Origin: Rhizobium sp. TH2
Lineage (GTDB): Bacteria; Pseudomonadota; Alphaproteobacteria; Rhizobiales; Rhizobiaceae
Direction: 5' to 3'
NCBI RefSeq assembly: GCF_024707525.1
Contig: NZ_CP062231.1
Coordinates: forward strand, 2,666,001-2,730,000
Length of the DNA stretch: 64,000 nucleotides
Positions 54,090-63,679 of the stretch are shown in pieces; within the stretch, counting starts at the first letter, position 1; every line of letters starts with the position of its first letter. The notes beneath the pieces were generated by a model. That model had not been told where the DNA came from and made no database searches. It saw only the letters and a list, made by a program, of their open reading frames with translations. Position numbers and translations under genes: made by a program.

Positions 54090-57059
54090 ATGGCAAAAGC
54101 ACCGAAGAACGCACCAGCCGGCTTCGAAGAAGCTCCCCAAGCCCCATTCGAAGGTGCGCCCGTTTCGGGCAGCGTTTCCGATTGGGTCAAGCAGCTCGAA
54201 CGCGACGCCGAACAGCAGTCGCGCACGGAGTCGATGCGCGAAATCCGCTCCAAGGCCGGCAAGCATCGCAAGGCGGTGGAAAATTCCGCGCGCCAGCATA
54301 GCGAAAGCCAGGTCGGCGACAAGCGCTCCGCCCGTGGCGGCTCGCTCGGCGGCTCCAACGATCCGCGCACCCGCGCCGCCGCCGGCCTCAACCCGGTCGC
54401 CGGCCTCGATATTTCGCTTGAAGACGCCGAGCGCCTCAACAAGGAAAGTGCGACCCGCAACAAGCAGCGCGTCGCCGCCAATGACGAGGCATCAAGCATC
54501 GACAACCTCGCCTCCGGCGCTGTCACCGCGACGGTCGATGCTCTTGCCAAGCTCATCGAATCCGGCAATCCGCTGTTCAAGGACGGCAAGATCTGGACGC
54601 CGCACCGCCCTGCCCGGCCGGACAAGTCGGAAGGCGGCATCGCCTTCGACCTCGTCACCGACTACCAGCCCGCCGGCGACCAGCCGACCGCGATCAAGGA
54701 TCTCACCGACGGCCTGGAAGCCGGCGAGCGCAGCCAGGTCCTGCTTGGCGTCACCGGCTCCGGCAAGACCTTCACAATGGCGCAGGTCATCGCCCGCACC
54801 GGGCGCCCCGCAGTCATCCTCGCGCCCAACAAGACGCTGGCCGCCCAGCTCTATTCCGAATTCAAGAACTTCTTCCCCAACAACGCGGTCGAGTATTTCG
54901 TCTCCTACTACGATTATTACCAACCCGAGGCCTATGTGCCGCGCACGGACACCTATATCGAGAAGGAATCGACGATCAACGAGCAGATCGACCGGATGCG
55001 CCACGCCGCCACCCGCGCGATCCTCGAACGCGACGATTGCATCATCGTCGCCTCGGTTTCCTGCATCTATGGTATCGGCTCGGTCGAGACCTATACCGCC
55101 ATGACCTTCCAGATCTCGGTCGGCGACCGGCTCGACCAGCGCCAGTTGCTGGCCGACCTCGTGGCACAGCAATACAAGCGCCGTGAGATGGACTTCCAGC
55201 GCGGCTCGTTCCGTGTTCGGGGCGACACGATCGAACTCTTCCCCGCCCACTTGGAAGATGCCGCCTGGCGCATCACCATGTTCGGCGACGAGGTCGAGGC
55301 GATTACCGAATTCGATCCGCTGACCGGCAAGAAGACCGGCGACATGAAGTCGGTCAAGATCTATGCGAATTCGCACTATGTGACGCCGCGCCCTGCGCTC
55401 AATTCCGCGATCAAATCGATCAAGGAAGAGTTGAAGTTCCGCCTCGAAGAACTTGAAAAGGCTGGACGACTGCTCGAAGCCCAACGCCTCGAACAGCGCA
55501 CGCGCTACGATCTCGAAATGCTCGAAGCCACGGGCTCTTGCCAGTCGATCGAGAACTATTCTCGCTACCTCACCGGCCGCAAGCCCGGCGAACCGCCACC
55601 GACACTGTTCGAATATATCCCCGACAACGCCATCCTCTTCATCGACGAGAGCCATGTCAGCGTGCCGCAGATCGGCGGCATGTATCGCGGCGACTTCAGG
55701 CGCAAGGCAACGCTGGCCGAATTCGGCTTCCGCCTGCCCTCCTGCATGGACAACCGCCCGCTGCGCTTCGAGGAATGGGACGCGATGCGCCCCGATACCG
55801 TCGCGGTCTCGGCGACCCCCAGCAAATGGGAGATGGAACAGTCCGGCGGCGTCTTCGCCGAACAGGTCATCCGCCCCACCGGCCTCATCGATCCGCCGGT
55901 CGAGGTCCGCCCCGCCCGCAGCCAGGTCGACGACGTGCTCGGCGAGATCCGCGAGACCGCGCTCAAGGGTTACCGAACGCTGGTCACCGTGCTCACCAAG
56001 CGCATGGCGGAGGATCTCACCGAATACCTGCACGAGCAGGGCGTCCGCGTCCGCTATATGCATTCCGACATCGACACGCTGGAGCGCATCGAGATCATCC
56101 GCGATCTGCGCCTCGGCGCCTTCGACGTCCTCGTCGGCATCAACCTTCTGCGCGAAGGTCTCGACATCCCGGAATGCGGCTTCGTCGCCATTCTCGACGC
56201 CGACAAGGAAGGTTTTCTCCGCTCCGAGACCTCGCTCGTCCAGACCATCGGCCGCGCCGCGCGCAATGTCGATGGCAAGGTCATCCTCTATGCCGACAAC
56301 ATCACCGGCTCAATGGAGCGCGCGATGGACGAGACCTCGCGCCGCCGCGAAAAGCAGGTTGCCTACAACACCGCCAACGGCATCACGCCGGAAAGCGTCA
56401 AGGCCCGCATTTCCGATATCCTCGACAGTGTCTACGAACGCGACCATGTCCGCGCCGACATATCAGTCAAGGGCGTCAAGGGCGGTGCCAACGAGCTTGT
56501 CGGCGGCAATATGCAGGCCCATCTCAACGCGCTGGAAAAACAGATGCGCGACACCGCCGCCAACCTCGATTTCGAGGCCGCCGCCCGCATCCGCGACGAA
56601 ATCAAGCGCCTCAAGGCCGTCGAACTCGCCACCATGGACGATCCGCTGGCACGTGACGAAGCCCGCTCACTTGAAGGCAGGGGCACCAGGGCGAAGGAGA
56701 GCAGCAAGTCCCTCTTCGCCAAGCCCTCGCTCGACGACATGGGTCCCGGCACCGATATGGCGACGCCCCTGTTCCGCAAGCCGACGCTTGACGACATGGG
56801 TCGGGACATCGCCGAGCCCGCTCCGCGCGGCCAGTCGCTGTTCAAGAAGAACGACCTCGACGAAATGACCGTCCGCCGCACCGAAAAGCCACTCGCCAGC
56901 GGCCCGCTACCGGAAAAGCCGGTCACGTCTGGCGAGGGATCATTGCCGAAGGACGACGGCTACCGCCCCATCCTCCGCGCCAAGCCGGGCGTCGGCAGCT
57001 ACGAGGATCCCAACGACCGCAAACGCGGCAAAGGAAAATCCGGCAAACCAGGGGCGTGA
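54090..57059 (+). CDS. uvrB: UvrABC system protein B (nucleotide excision repair helicase)
   Basis: A 989-residue excinuclease subunit. Walker [14 protein letters not shown] is near residue 220. The beta-hairpin [12 protein letters not shown] follows, then [11 protein letters not shown], the helicase motifs [11 protein letters not shown] and TIGRAARN, and the UVR motif ([17 protein letters not shown]) near residue 830. E. coli UvrB has 673 residues; this one has about 170 extra at the N-terminus and 140 at the C-terminus, both low-complexity, as in other rhizobia. It verifies damage loaded by UvrA and recruits UvrC. Confidence 0.96.
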   Translation: MAKAPKNAPAGFEEAPQAPFEGAPVSGSVSDWVKQLERDAEQQSRTESMREIRSKAGKHRKAVENSARQHSESQVGDKRSARGGSLGGSNDPRTRAAAGLNPVAGLDISLEDAERLNKESATRNKQRVAANDEASSIDNLASGAVTATVDALAKLIESGNPLFKDGKIWTPHRPARPDKSEGGIAFDLVTDYQPAGDQPTAIKDLTDGLEAGERSQVLLGVTGSGKTFTMAQVIARTGRPAVILAPNKTLAAQLYSEFKNFFPNNAVEYFVSYYDYYQPEAYVPRTDTYIEKESTINEQIDRMRHAATRAILERDDCIIVASVSCIYGIGSVETYTAMTFQISVGDRLDQRQLLADLVAQQYKRREMDFQRGSFRVRGDTIELFPAHLEDAAWRITMFGDEVEAITEFDPLTGKKTGDMKSVKIYANSHYVTPRPALNSAIKSIKEELKFRLEELEKAGRLLEAQRLEQRTRYDLEMLEATGSCQSIENYSRYLTGRKPGEPPPTLFEYIPDNAILFIDESHVSVPQIGGMYRGDFRRKATLAEFGFRLPSCMDNRPLRFEEWDAMRPDTVAVSATPSKWEMEQSGGVFAEQVIRPTGLIDPPVEVRPARSQVDDVLGEIRETALKGYRTLVTVLTKRMAEDLTEYLHEQGVRVRYMHSDIDTLERIEIIRDLRLGAFDVLVGINLLREGLDIPECGFVAILDADKEGFLRSETSLVQTIGRAARNVDGKVILYADNITGSMERAMDETSRRREKQVAYNTANGITPESVKARISDILDSVYERDHVRADISVKGVKGGANELVGGNMQAHLNALEKQMRDTAANLDFEAAARIRDEIKRLKAVELATMDDPLARDEARSLEGRGTRAKESSKSLFAKPSLDDMGPGTDMATPLFRKPTLDDMGRDIAEPAPRGQSLFKKNDLDEMTVRRTEKPLASGPLPEKPVTSGEGSLPKDDGYRPILRAKPGVGSYEDPNDRKRGKGKSGKPGA

Positions 57060-57146
57060 TCCCCGGCAGACGTGTCAATGGACGCGCGCAGCCCATCAAA
57101 ATGGCAATGTGTGCCATCGCCTTGCGCGCATGGGCTTATCGCATTT

Positions 57147-57542
57147 TCACGCCCATCCGCCCCGCGGCTCGCCCCAGACCAGCGCCGCGCCAGCCAGCGC
57201 CACCGCGAAGAAGCCACTGGTTGGCATCAGCAAAAGAAGCAGCAGCGACCAGGCGAAGAAGCCGGCGAACACCAGACGCGGCTGCGGCATGGCCCGCCGG
57301 TCGCACCAGAGCGCGAAGAGCCCGAGCAGCAACATCGGCACGGCGGCGCTGCCGATCGTCGACCAGAAGGCGAAGCCACTCTTCACGAGCTCTTCCGATT
57401 GCCGCGCGACCGGTCGCCAATGTTCCCACGTCCAAAGACCGCCATCGAGCCAGTGACCCACGTATTCCGTTGCATCGAGACCGAGCATGACGAGATGAAG
57501 GATTGATATAATCACGAGCGCGATCGCCCCGGCCTTGAACAT
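57147..57542 (-). CDS. DUF6463-like small membrane protein
   Basis: A 131-residue protein with four hydrophobic helices. The N-terminal ALVIISILHLVMLGLD and the WTWEHWRP/SEELVKSGFAFW region resemble DUF6463 proteins. Function unknown. It is divergent from a TetR gene across an 88-base gap with tandem operators, so it is probably the regulator's target. Confidence 0.78.
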   Translation of the reverse strand: MFKAGAIALVIISILHLVMLGLDATEYVGHWLDGGLWTWEHWRPVARQSEELVKSGFAFWSTIGSAAVPMLLLGLFALWCDRRAMPQPRLVFAGFFAWSLLLLLLMPTSGFFAVALAGAALVWGEPRGGWA

Positions 57543-57572
57543 CTCTGGTTACTCCTTGCTGCCGACTTCTCC

Positions 57573-57621
57573 ATACATTACTGTATGGTGACAATTCGGA
57601 ATCGTCAATACAGAACTGTAT
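57573..57621. promoter_or_regulatory. Tandem TetR operator candidate
   Basis: ATACATTACTGTAT (57573-57586) and ATACAGAACTGTAT (57608-57621) are palindromic copies 35 bases apart, both followed by GGTGAC. They lie between the divergent DUF6463-like and TetR genes. The second is 9 bases before the TetR ATG. Confidence 0.75.
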
Positions 57622-57630
57622 GGTGACCTC

Positions 57631-58200
57631 ATGACCTCTGCTTCCACCGATCCCCTTTCACGGCGGGACTGGATTGTTGCGGCATTTGCCGCGCTCCAGC
57701 AGGGCGGCGTGAGCGACGTCAAGGTTGATCGCATAGCGGACCGTTTGCATGTCACGCGGGGCTCGTTCTACTGGCATTTCAAGTCGAGGGCAGACCTGCT
57801 CTCGGCCATGCAGGCATTCTGGGAAAACGAAATGACGGGAGACCTCATCAAGCAGGCCTCCACCTTGCCTGACGCTTCCGCGCGGCTGCGCTCGGTCGCC
57901 GCGGACGCGCTGGAATGGAGAAGTTTCGGCCTCGATGTGCACAGGGTCGAGGAGGCCCTCCGTGCCTGGGCGGCCCACGATGCTGCCGCAGCCCGCTGCA
58001 TGCTCGAGGTCGATCGCGTCCGCATCGGGTACATCGAGGGCGAATTGATCGAACTCGGCCAGCCGCGCGAAAAGGCGCTACGGCGCGCAAGGCTTCTATA
58101 TTTCTCGCTTATTGGACTTTTCATTGCCCGTGGATACAACGCCGAACTTGCAGATGATGCCGCCTATGCCGAATTGGTCGAATTGGTGATTGCCAATTAA
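57631..58200 (+). CDS. TetR/AcrR-family transcriptional regulator
   Basis: A 189-residue repressor. The N-terminal HTH (VSDVKVDRIADRLHVTRGSFYWHFKSRADLL) is canonical; the C-terminal ligand domain is divergent. It likely represses itself and the divergent DUF6463-like gene through the two sites at 57573-57621. Confidence 0.93.
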   Translation: MTSASTDPLSRRDWIVAAFAALQQGGVSDVKVDRIADRLHVTRGSFYWHFKSRADLLSAMQAFWENEMTGDLIKQASTLPDASARLRSVAADALEWRSFGLDVHRVEEALRAWAAHDAAAARCMLEVDRVRIGYIEGELIELGQPREKALRRARLLYFSLIGLFIARGYNAELADDAAYAELVELVIAN

Positions 58201-58321
58201 CAGTCTGCGAGCGGTCCTGATAAACTCTTTGTTATCGCCGCTGGCCTATCCGCCCCTTGCAACTTCCCGCCGCCGCCCTAAATCTCGGCCAACGCGATAA
58301 GTTGAGAGGGGACAAGAACTT

Positions 58322-59071
58322 ATGCAGGATATCATTGCGCTCATGCAGGATCCCGCCGCCTGGGTGGCGCTGGTGACGCTCGTGGTCATGGAGGTCGTGC
58401 TCGGCATCGACAACCTGATCTTCATCTCCATTCTCACCAACAAGCTTCCATCGGAGCATCGCGAGCGGGCGCGCAAGATCGGCATCGGGCTGGCGCTGGT
58501 CATGCGCCTCGGGTTGCTCGGCACCATCGCCTGGATCGTCAAGCTCACCACGCCCGTGTTCGAGTTGTTCGGCCATGGCTATTCGTGGAAGGACATGATC
58601 CTCATCGCCGGCGGTCTCTTCCTCGTCTGGAAGGCGACGAAGGAGATCCACCACAATGTCGATCCCATCGACAAGCAGGAGGATTTCATCGCCAGTTCCG
58701 CGACGACCACCTTTGCCGCCGCGATCGGCCAAATCCTGCTTCTCGACCTGGTCTTCTCGGTCGACAGCATCATCACTGCCGTCGGCATGACGCCGCATCT
58801 GCCGATCATGGTGGTGGCGGTCGTTGTCGCCGTCCTGGTCATGCTGCTGGCCGCAAGCCCGCTCGCGAACTTCATCGAGCGCAACCCGTCGATCGTCATG
58901 CTGGCGCTCGCCTTCCTGCTGATGATCGGCACGACGCTGATCGCCGAAGGCATGGGCTTCCATGTGCCCAAGGGTTACGTCTATGCGGCAATGACCTTCT
59001 CGGCGCTGGTCGAGATACTCAACATGGTTTCGCGCAACGCCCGAAAGCGAAAGACCACCACTCAGGGATAG
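58322..59071 (+). CDS. TerC-family integral membrane protein
   Basis: A 249-residue membrane protein with seven or so helices. The acidic intramembrane motifs [19 protein letters not shown] and [16 protein letters not shown] are the TerC signature; the family is linked to metal-ion (often Mn2+) export and metalation of exported proteins. GAGGGG precedes the ATG by about 10 bases. No Mn2+ riboswitch is recognisable upstream. Confidence 0.92.
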   Translation: MQDIIALMQDPAAWVALVTLVVMEVVLGIDNLIFISILTNKLPSEHRERARKIGIGLALVMRLGLLGTIAWIVKLTTPVFELFGHGYSWKDMILIAGGLFLVWKATKEIHHNVDPIDKQEDFIASSATTTFAAAIGQILLLDLVFSVDSIITAVGMTPHLPIMVVAVVVAVLVMLLAASPLANFIERNPSIVMLALAFLLMIGTTLIAEGMGFHVPKGYVYAAMTFSALVEILNMVSRNARKRKTTTQG

Positions 59072-59183
59072 AGCAACCGGGCGACCTGGGGTTGGCGATA
59101 AATGCGCCCCGAAACGGGACAGATGACGGAACCGGATGGGAGTCGAGGCATTCTGCTGCCAGACTCTCATACCGGAGATCGCC

Positions 59184-59930
59184 ATGAAGACGATTGCAGC
59201 ACTGATAGCCGGTCTGCTCCTCTCAATGACGACATTCGTTGCAGGCCTTATCATCGCGATGGTCTACGTGAATGTCGCCGAGGAGCCGCCGCGCACGCAA
59301 AACCTCGATACATCGGCGCTCTGGACGACCGAGCCGATGTCGGTTGAAAAACAAACCCTATCCTTCCAGCGCGTGCCTGCCCGTCCCCGACAAGACGAGC
59401 GTGAAGTCGCCAGCCTGAACAAGGAGGCCAGCGAGCCCAAGTTGAAGGAGACGACAGCGTCGGATGCGGAACCGGTGGCGGACGATCCGATGGCCGTGGT
59501 CGATCCCGTCACCACGGGCGCCATCGATCCCGCGCAGAACGATGCGGAGCCGACCCCGCGCGCGGAACAGACCGCCGCCCATGTCGAATGGTGCTCGCGC
59601 CGCTACCGCTCGTACCGCATCGAGGACAATTCCTATCGTCCCTATGGCGGCGGCCGGCGATCCTGCGAGTCGCCCTATTCCGATGGCGTCACTGCGGATC
59701 TCGACGCTGAAGACGCGTTTGCCGCCGACCCGGACGCGCAAACAAAGCGCAACAACGCCGAACCGCGCGAAGACGAAGGCAAGGTCGAGCAGGTGATCTA
59801 CGAGGACGTGCCGAGTACCGAGTTCTCGGGCGATCATGTCCAGTCCTGCATGAGCCGCTATCGCTCATACCGGCCGGAGGACAACAGTTATCAGCCCTTC
59901 GACGGCGGACCGCGCCGGCAATGCGAGTGA
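59184..59930 (+). CDS. BA14K-family membrane-anchored protein with two BA14K repeats
   Basis: A 248-residue protein: N-terminal membrane anchor (residues 5-28), disordered Pro/Glu/Asp-rich linker, and two BA14K modules, HVEWCSRRYRSYRIEDNSYR (about 149) and SCMSRYRSYRPEDNSYQPF (about 222). The single-module form in Brucella is an immunogenic, lectin-like surface protein. GGAG 6 bases upstream selects ATG 59184. Function here is inferred only at family level. Confidence 0.87.
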   Translation: MKTIAALIAGLLLSMTTFVAGLIIAMVYVNVAEEPPRTQNLDTSALWTTEPMSVEKQTLSFQRVPARPRQDEREVASLNKEASEPKLKETTASDAEPVADDPMAVVDPVTTGAIDPAQNDAEPTPRAEQTAAHVEWCSRRYRSYRIEDNSYRPYGGGRRSCESPYSDGVTADLDAEDAFAADPDAQTKRNNAEPREDEGKVEQVIYEDVPSTEFSGDHVQSCMSRYRSYRPEDNSYQPFDGGPRRQCE

Positions 59931-59979
59931 GCGAGGCCGGCGTGTGATCAGTTCGATCGCATGCCGGACCGGCCAAGCT

Positions 59980-61020
59980 TCACAACAGGAAATCCGACGC
60001 TGCGAAGTCATGGTTGCCGCGCACATCCAGCGCGAAATCCGCCTTGCCGTCGCCGTCGATATCGACCTGCACCTGGGCAAATCCCTTCATCTGCTGGAAC
60101 CGCGCCTCGCCCTCGGTCTTCGAGAACTTGCCGTTGCCGATGAAGTCGAGTTTGGCTCCGATATTGCCGTCGACCAGGACAAGGTCGATCCGGTCTTTCT
60201 GGGCGTGGGAGAAATCCTTGATAACGTCGCGTTCCTTCGGCACGCTGTCGTTTTCCCAGAAGAACCGGAAGACATCCCTGCCCGCGCCGCCATAGAGCGT
60301 ATCGGCATCGAAACCGCCCGCCAGTATGTCCGTCCCCTTGCCGCCGCGCAGCAGGTCTTCGCCGACCCCGCCGTCGATCACGCCCTGTACCTCGCCGTTG
60401 CGCCCGTCATAGAGGTCGTCGCCGGCGCCGAGCAGAACGTCGCCCTTCATCAAGCCTTCATTGTAGAGGCGATCCGTGACCGCCGTGCCGCTCGAATTCT
60501 GATAAGATGCCTCTGCACCGATGATCTTGCCGCTATTGTGCAGCTCGACGATACCGGCCGCCGATGTAAAGATATAGATGCCGGTCTCGCCGGTACTGCG
60601 GATCGTTCCTTCATTGACGATGGTAGAGACCTGGCCGGCCACCGCGGCATCCATCACCACGCTATGTCCGGTGCCGATAATCCTGCCCGCATTCTCGAGC
60701 GTGAGTTCCGAGCCCAGCATTCGAACGCCGCCGGCATCGGGCCGGTAGCTGCGCACCAGGCCGGTTTCATGGATGGTGACCACATTACTGCTTATATTGC
60801 TGTTGTCGCCGAGGTTGATGGCGACGCCCTCGCCCACCGCGCTGCCGAAGATATCGACAGTCTGGCCGCTGCCATTTCCGCTGACGGTGAACGAGGCCCA
60901 GGTCGTTCCCTCGGTCCGGCCGAGCGTCGCGCCTTGCGCCACGAATAGCCGGTCGTCGTTGCCGAGCGTCACCTGAACGCCCGCGCCCACCTGGCTGGTG
61001 GAGATGATATGGACTGTCAT
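59980..61020 (-). CDS. RTX-type calcium-binding secreted protein
   Basis: A 346-residue protein without Sec signal. The N-terminal 200 residues are beta-solenoid-like repeats (LENAGRIIGTGHSV, IVNEGTIRSTGETG, LHNSGKIIGAEA). They are followed by RTX nonapeptides (LLGAGDDLYDG, IDGGVGEDLLRGGKGTD, LYGGAGRDVFRF) and a C-terminal tail with DIDGDGKADF and DFLL end, typical of type I secretion. GGAG 6 bases upstream supports ATG 61020. Divergent from a CAP-RTX gene with a similar tail. Confidence 0.9.
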   Translation of the reverse strand: MTVHIISTSQVGAGVQVTLGNDDRLFVAQGATLGRTEGTTWASFTVSGNGSGQTVDIFGSAVGEGVAINLGDNSNISSNVVTIHETGLVRSYRPDAGGVRMLGSELTLENAGRIIGTGHSVVMDAAVAGQVSTIVNEGTIRSTGETGIYIFTSAAGIVELHNSGKIIGAEASYQNSSGTAVTDRLYNEGLMKGDVLLGAGDDLYDGRNGEVQGVIDGGVGEDLLRGGKGTDILAGGFDADTLYGGAGRDVFRFFWENDSVPKERDVIKDFSHAQKDRIDLVLVDGNIGAKLDFIGNGKFSKTEGEARFQQMKGFAQVQVDIDGDGKADFALDVRGNHDFAASDFLL

Positions 61021-61289
61021 TTCTTGCTCCATCTGTGATCAGGAGCCTGCTCACATGGCAAAATTTCCACGCATTTTCAAAGGGTTTATTTTTGCGACAG
61101 CGGCGAATAGGGGCGACGTTTCAAACGTATGTGTCGGTCTCGTGGTTCAGGCGCCACAACATCGCCCGCGCGCAACGCCGAAAATTTGCCGGCATTTGAC
61201 GGCTTCACTTCTTCAGTCAACCGGGGCAAATTCCACGACGACATTCATTCGACTGTATCGGGTCCTTGGGGCCTGAAGAGGAGGCTCGC

Positions 61290-62567
61290 ATGGCAGAGAT
61301 GACATCGCAGGAACAGTTGATGCTGGAATTGATCAACCGGGCCCGGATGGACCCGGCCGGCGAGGCGAAACGGTTCGGCATCAAGCTGAACGAGGGCGTT
61401 TCTAAGCAGGACAAGATTTCCGACGGCCCCAAGCAGGTGCTGGCAGGCAATGACGATCTGCAAGACGCCGCCGACGATCACAGCGACTGGATGCTGGACC
61501 ACAAGTTCAGCCACTACGAAGGCAAGAAGGATCCCGGTGACCGGATGCAAGATGCCGGCTATAATTTCACGGGCAACTGGACCTGGGGCGAGAACATTGC
61601 TGCCCGTGGCGGAATGAGCGCCACCGATGCGATCATCCGGCACCACAAGGACCTGTTCGTCGATAAGGGGGTCGAGCACCGTGGCCATCGCCTCAACATC
61701 CTGAATGCGGCGTTTCAGGAAATCGGCATCGGCCAGGAGATGGGCGGCGGCACCTCGATGGTGACGCAGGATTTCGCCAGAAGCGGCAGCAGCGCTTTTG
61801 TGACCGGCGTCGTCTACGATGACAACGACAATGACAACTTCTTCAGCGTCGGTGACCAGACAGTCGGCATTGCCGTAAGCGCGCCCGGCACACCCAACGA
61901 CACGACCGGCAGCGGCGGCGGTTACGAACTGCGCTTCGCCGCCGGCGCTGGCGCCACAATGGTCACGTTCGATCTCGCAACGGATGTGGTCGTCGGCGTG
62001 GACGTCGGCGGGCGGAACATCAAGCTCGATGTCGTCAACGGCGACGAGGTCTGGTCAGACTCCAGCATCACCTCCACCTCGACGAATGTCACGGAACTGC
62101 ATGCCCTCGGCGTCGGCAAGATCAACTTCGACGGCGCGAGCCACGGTCAGGAGATGTACGGCAACAAGGCCGCCAACCGCCTCGAAGGCAATGGCGGCGA
62201 CGACACGCTGGTGGGCGGCCGGGGCAAGGACGAGTTGCATGGCGACACGGGCGCGGATATCTTCATCTTCGCCAAGGGCGACACCGGCAAGACCGCCGCC
62301 AAGGCCGACACGATCGCCGATTTCAGCCTGGGCGACAGTGACGTGATCAACCTCACGGCCTGGGATGCCAATTCCAAGCAGAACGGCGATCAGGCGTTCA
62401 CCTTCATCGACGACCAGGCGTTCCACAAGGTCGCGGGCGAGTTGCGCGCCGTCGACAACGGCGTCGATACCTTCGTCCGAGGCGACACCGACGGCGACGG
62501 CAAGGCCGATTTCGTCATCAGGCTCAACGGGATCGTCGCTCTCACCGGCGGCGACTTCGCCCTCTGA
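61290..62567 (+). CDS. CAP (SCP/PR-1)-domain protein with RTX calcium-binding tail
   Basis: A 425-residue protein. The CAP domain (about 5-165) has LINRARMDPAGEAKRF, HSDWMLDHKFSHYE, TWGENIAARG and EHRGHRLNIL, with the conserved His/Glu residues. A beta domain follows, then RTX repeats (GGDDTLVGGRGKDELHGDTG) and the terminal DTDGDGKADFVIRL ... DFAL. It lacks a Sec signal, so export by a type I system is likely. GAGGAGG 5 bases upstream selects ATG 61290. Confidence 0.92.
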   Translation: MAEMTSQEQLMLELINRARMDPAGEAKRFGIKLNEGVSKQDKISDGPKQVLAGNDDLQDAADDHSDWMLDHKFSHYEGKKDPGDRMQDAGYNFTGNWTWGENIAARGGMSATDAIIRHHKDLFVDKGVEHRGHRLNILNAAFQEIGIGQEMGGGTSMVTQDFARSGSSAFVTGVVYDDNDNDNFFSVGDQTVGIAVSAPGTPNDTTGSGGGYELRFAAGAGATMVTFDLATDVVVGVDVGGRNIKLDVVNGDEVWSDSSITSTSTNVTELHALGVGKINFDGASHGQEMYGNKAANRLEGNGGDDTLVGGRGKDELHGDTGADIFIFAKGDTGKTAAKADTIADFSLGDSDVINLTAWDANSKQNGDQAFTFIDDQAFHKVAGELRAVDNGVDTFVRGDTDGDGKADFVIRLNGIVALTGGDFAL

Positions 62568-62762
62568 CTGAGCCATGCCCGCCGGGCGCGGTCTTGCGAT
62601 TGGCAAGGCACCGACAAGGACGGCCCGGTCTCGATCAGCCGCGCGGCGCTCGTGGTCAATGCCGACAAGGTGCTGGTCGTCACCTACCGGGGCACCAAGG
62701 GCGAGCAGGACAAGAATGCTGCTGCGATGAACGATCATCAACTCGCTGTAGCCTGCAGCTGA
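62568..62762 (+). pseudogene. Possible gene relic downstream of the CAP-RTX gene
   Basis: In the same frame as the CAP gene, after its stop, a 64-codon open stretch reads protein-like: CDWQGTDKDGPVSISRAAL then VVNADKVLVVTYRGTKGEQD, and ends at a TGA. It has no start codon with a ribosome site. It may be the tail of a deleted gene. The 292-base gap to the AlkD-like gene holds nothing else I recognise. Confidence 0.3.
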
Positions 62763-62859
62763 CGACGCCAACCGACGAAACAGAAACCCGGCAATTCCGA
62801 TCACCATGCGCGACCCCGGATGGCGATTTGCCGTCATGGAACGAAATCCCGAAGCCGTC

Positions 62860-63558
62860 CTACTGCTTGCGGAAAAGCTGCCGCTCCTCCGGTGACATCT
62901 TCTCTGTCGCCATGCGCAACGCCTCCGCCGAAAGCCTGTCTCCATGCGCACGGAGAAAGGCCCTGAGCCGTTCCGGATCCTTCTCGCCCGCCGTCCGCAC
63001 CCAGGAGCCGATCGCCTTCCGCACCATGACATGCCCGTCACCCGCCAGTATGGCACAGATCGCGAACGTGTCCTCCACCTGTCCTGCGCGGATGAAATAC
63101 CACGTGGCGACCACGGCAGTCCGCCGCCGCCATGGGTCGGTCGAACCGGCGAGATCATAGAGCGGCGCGCGCGGCCGCTCGAACAGATATTGCCCGACCA
63201 CATGCGGAGCGGCGCGATCGACGAGGTCCCAGTTGTTCAAACGGTCGTGGCGGTCGAGATAGAGCTGGTAGAGCGCTTCGAGCCCGTTCGGGCTTTTCTT
63301 CGCCCGCGCCTGGAAATCCATGATCGCCGCCGCCGCCATCCTGACCTCGTAGAACCGGCTGTCGAGCAGCAGACCGATCTCGCCGAGCGGCAGGCCGGCA
63401 TGCGCCTTGGCGACCGGAAATACCTTGCCGATGCCTACACCCATCACCTCGGTCTCGCCGAGCCCGTCGAAGAAGAACCGCGCCACCTCCGTCTTCATAT
63501 CCGGCGAGGCGATGGCACGGAGCGCGGCTTCCACGGCATCTGCGGTCTGTGCGGTCAT
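62860..63558 (-). CDS. AlkD-like DNA alkylation repair protein
   Basis: A 232-residue all-helical HEAT-like protein: FFFDGLGETEVMGVGIGKVFP, LLDSRFYEVRMAAAAIMDFQ, NNWDLVDRAAPHVVG (key Trp-Asp) and the WRRRTAVVATWYFI block. Such proteins excise or recognise alkylated bases. GGAGG 5 bases before ATG 63558 fixes the start (a TTG precedes it). Confidence 0.88.
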   Translation of the reverse strand: MTAQTADAVEAALRAIASPDMKTEVARFFFDGLGETEVMGVGIGKVFPVAKAHAGLPLGEIGLLLDSRFYEVRMAAAAIMDFQARAKKSPNGLEALYQLYLDRHDRLNNWDLVDRAAPHVVGQYLFERPRAPLYDLAGSTDPWRRRTAVVATWYFIRAGQVEDTFAICAILAGDGHVMVRKAIGSWVRTAGEKDPERLRAFLRAHGDRLSAEALRMATEKMSPEERQLFRKQ

Positions 63559-63623
63559 CAAGTCCTCCAGTCACCGCCATTTCCGATGGTTTCCAGCCGA
63601 AAAGCAATCCCACCTGTCGATAC

Positions 63624-63658
63624 AAAAAGATATGCCGCACCCCAGGGCGCGGCATATC
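63624..63658 (-). terminator. Rho-independent terminator after the MFS gene
   Basis: GATATGCCGC and GCGGCATATC pair perfectly over 10 bases with a 10-base loop, followed on the minus strand by TTTTT. Confidence 0.85.
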
Positions 63659-63679
63659 ATCTCCATCAACTCGCCTACC

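Noticed and set aside
54492..56063. Minus-strand open frame of 523 codons inside uvrB
   Set aside because: Antisense shadow of the UvrB helicase core.
58201..58321. yybP-ykoY (Mn2+) riboswitch before the TerC gene
   Set aside because: Expected from other bacteria, but I find no matching loop motifs in this short leader.
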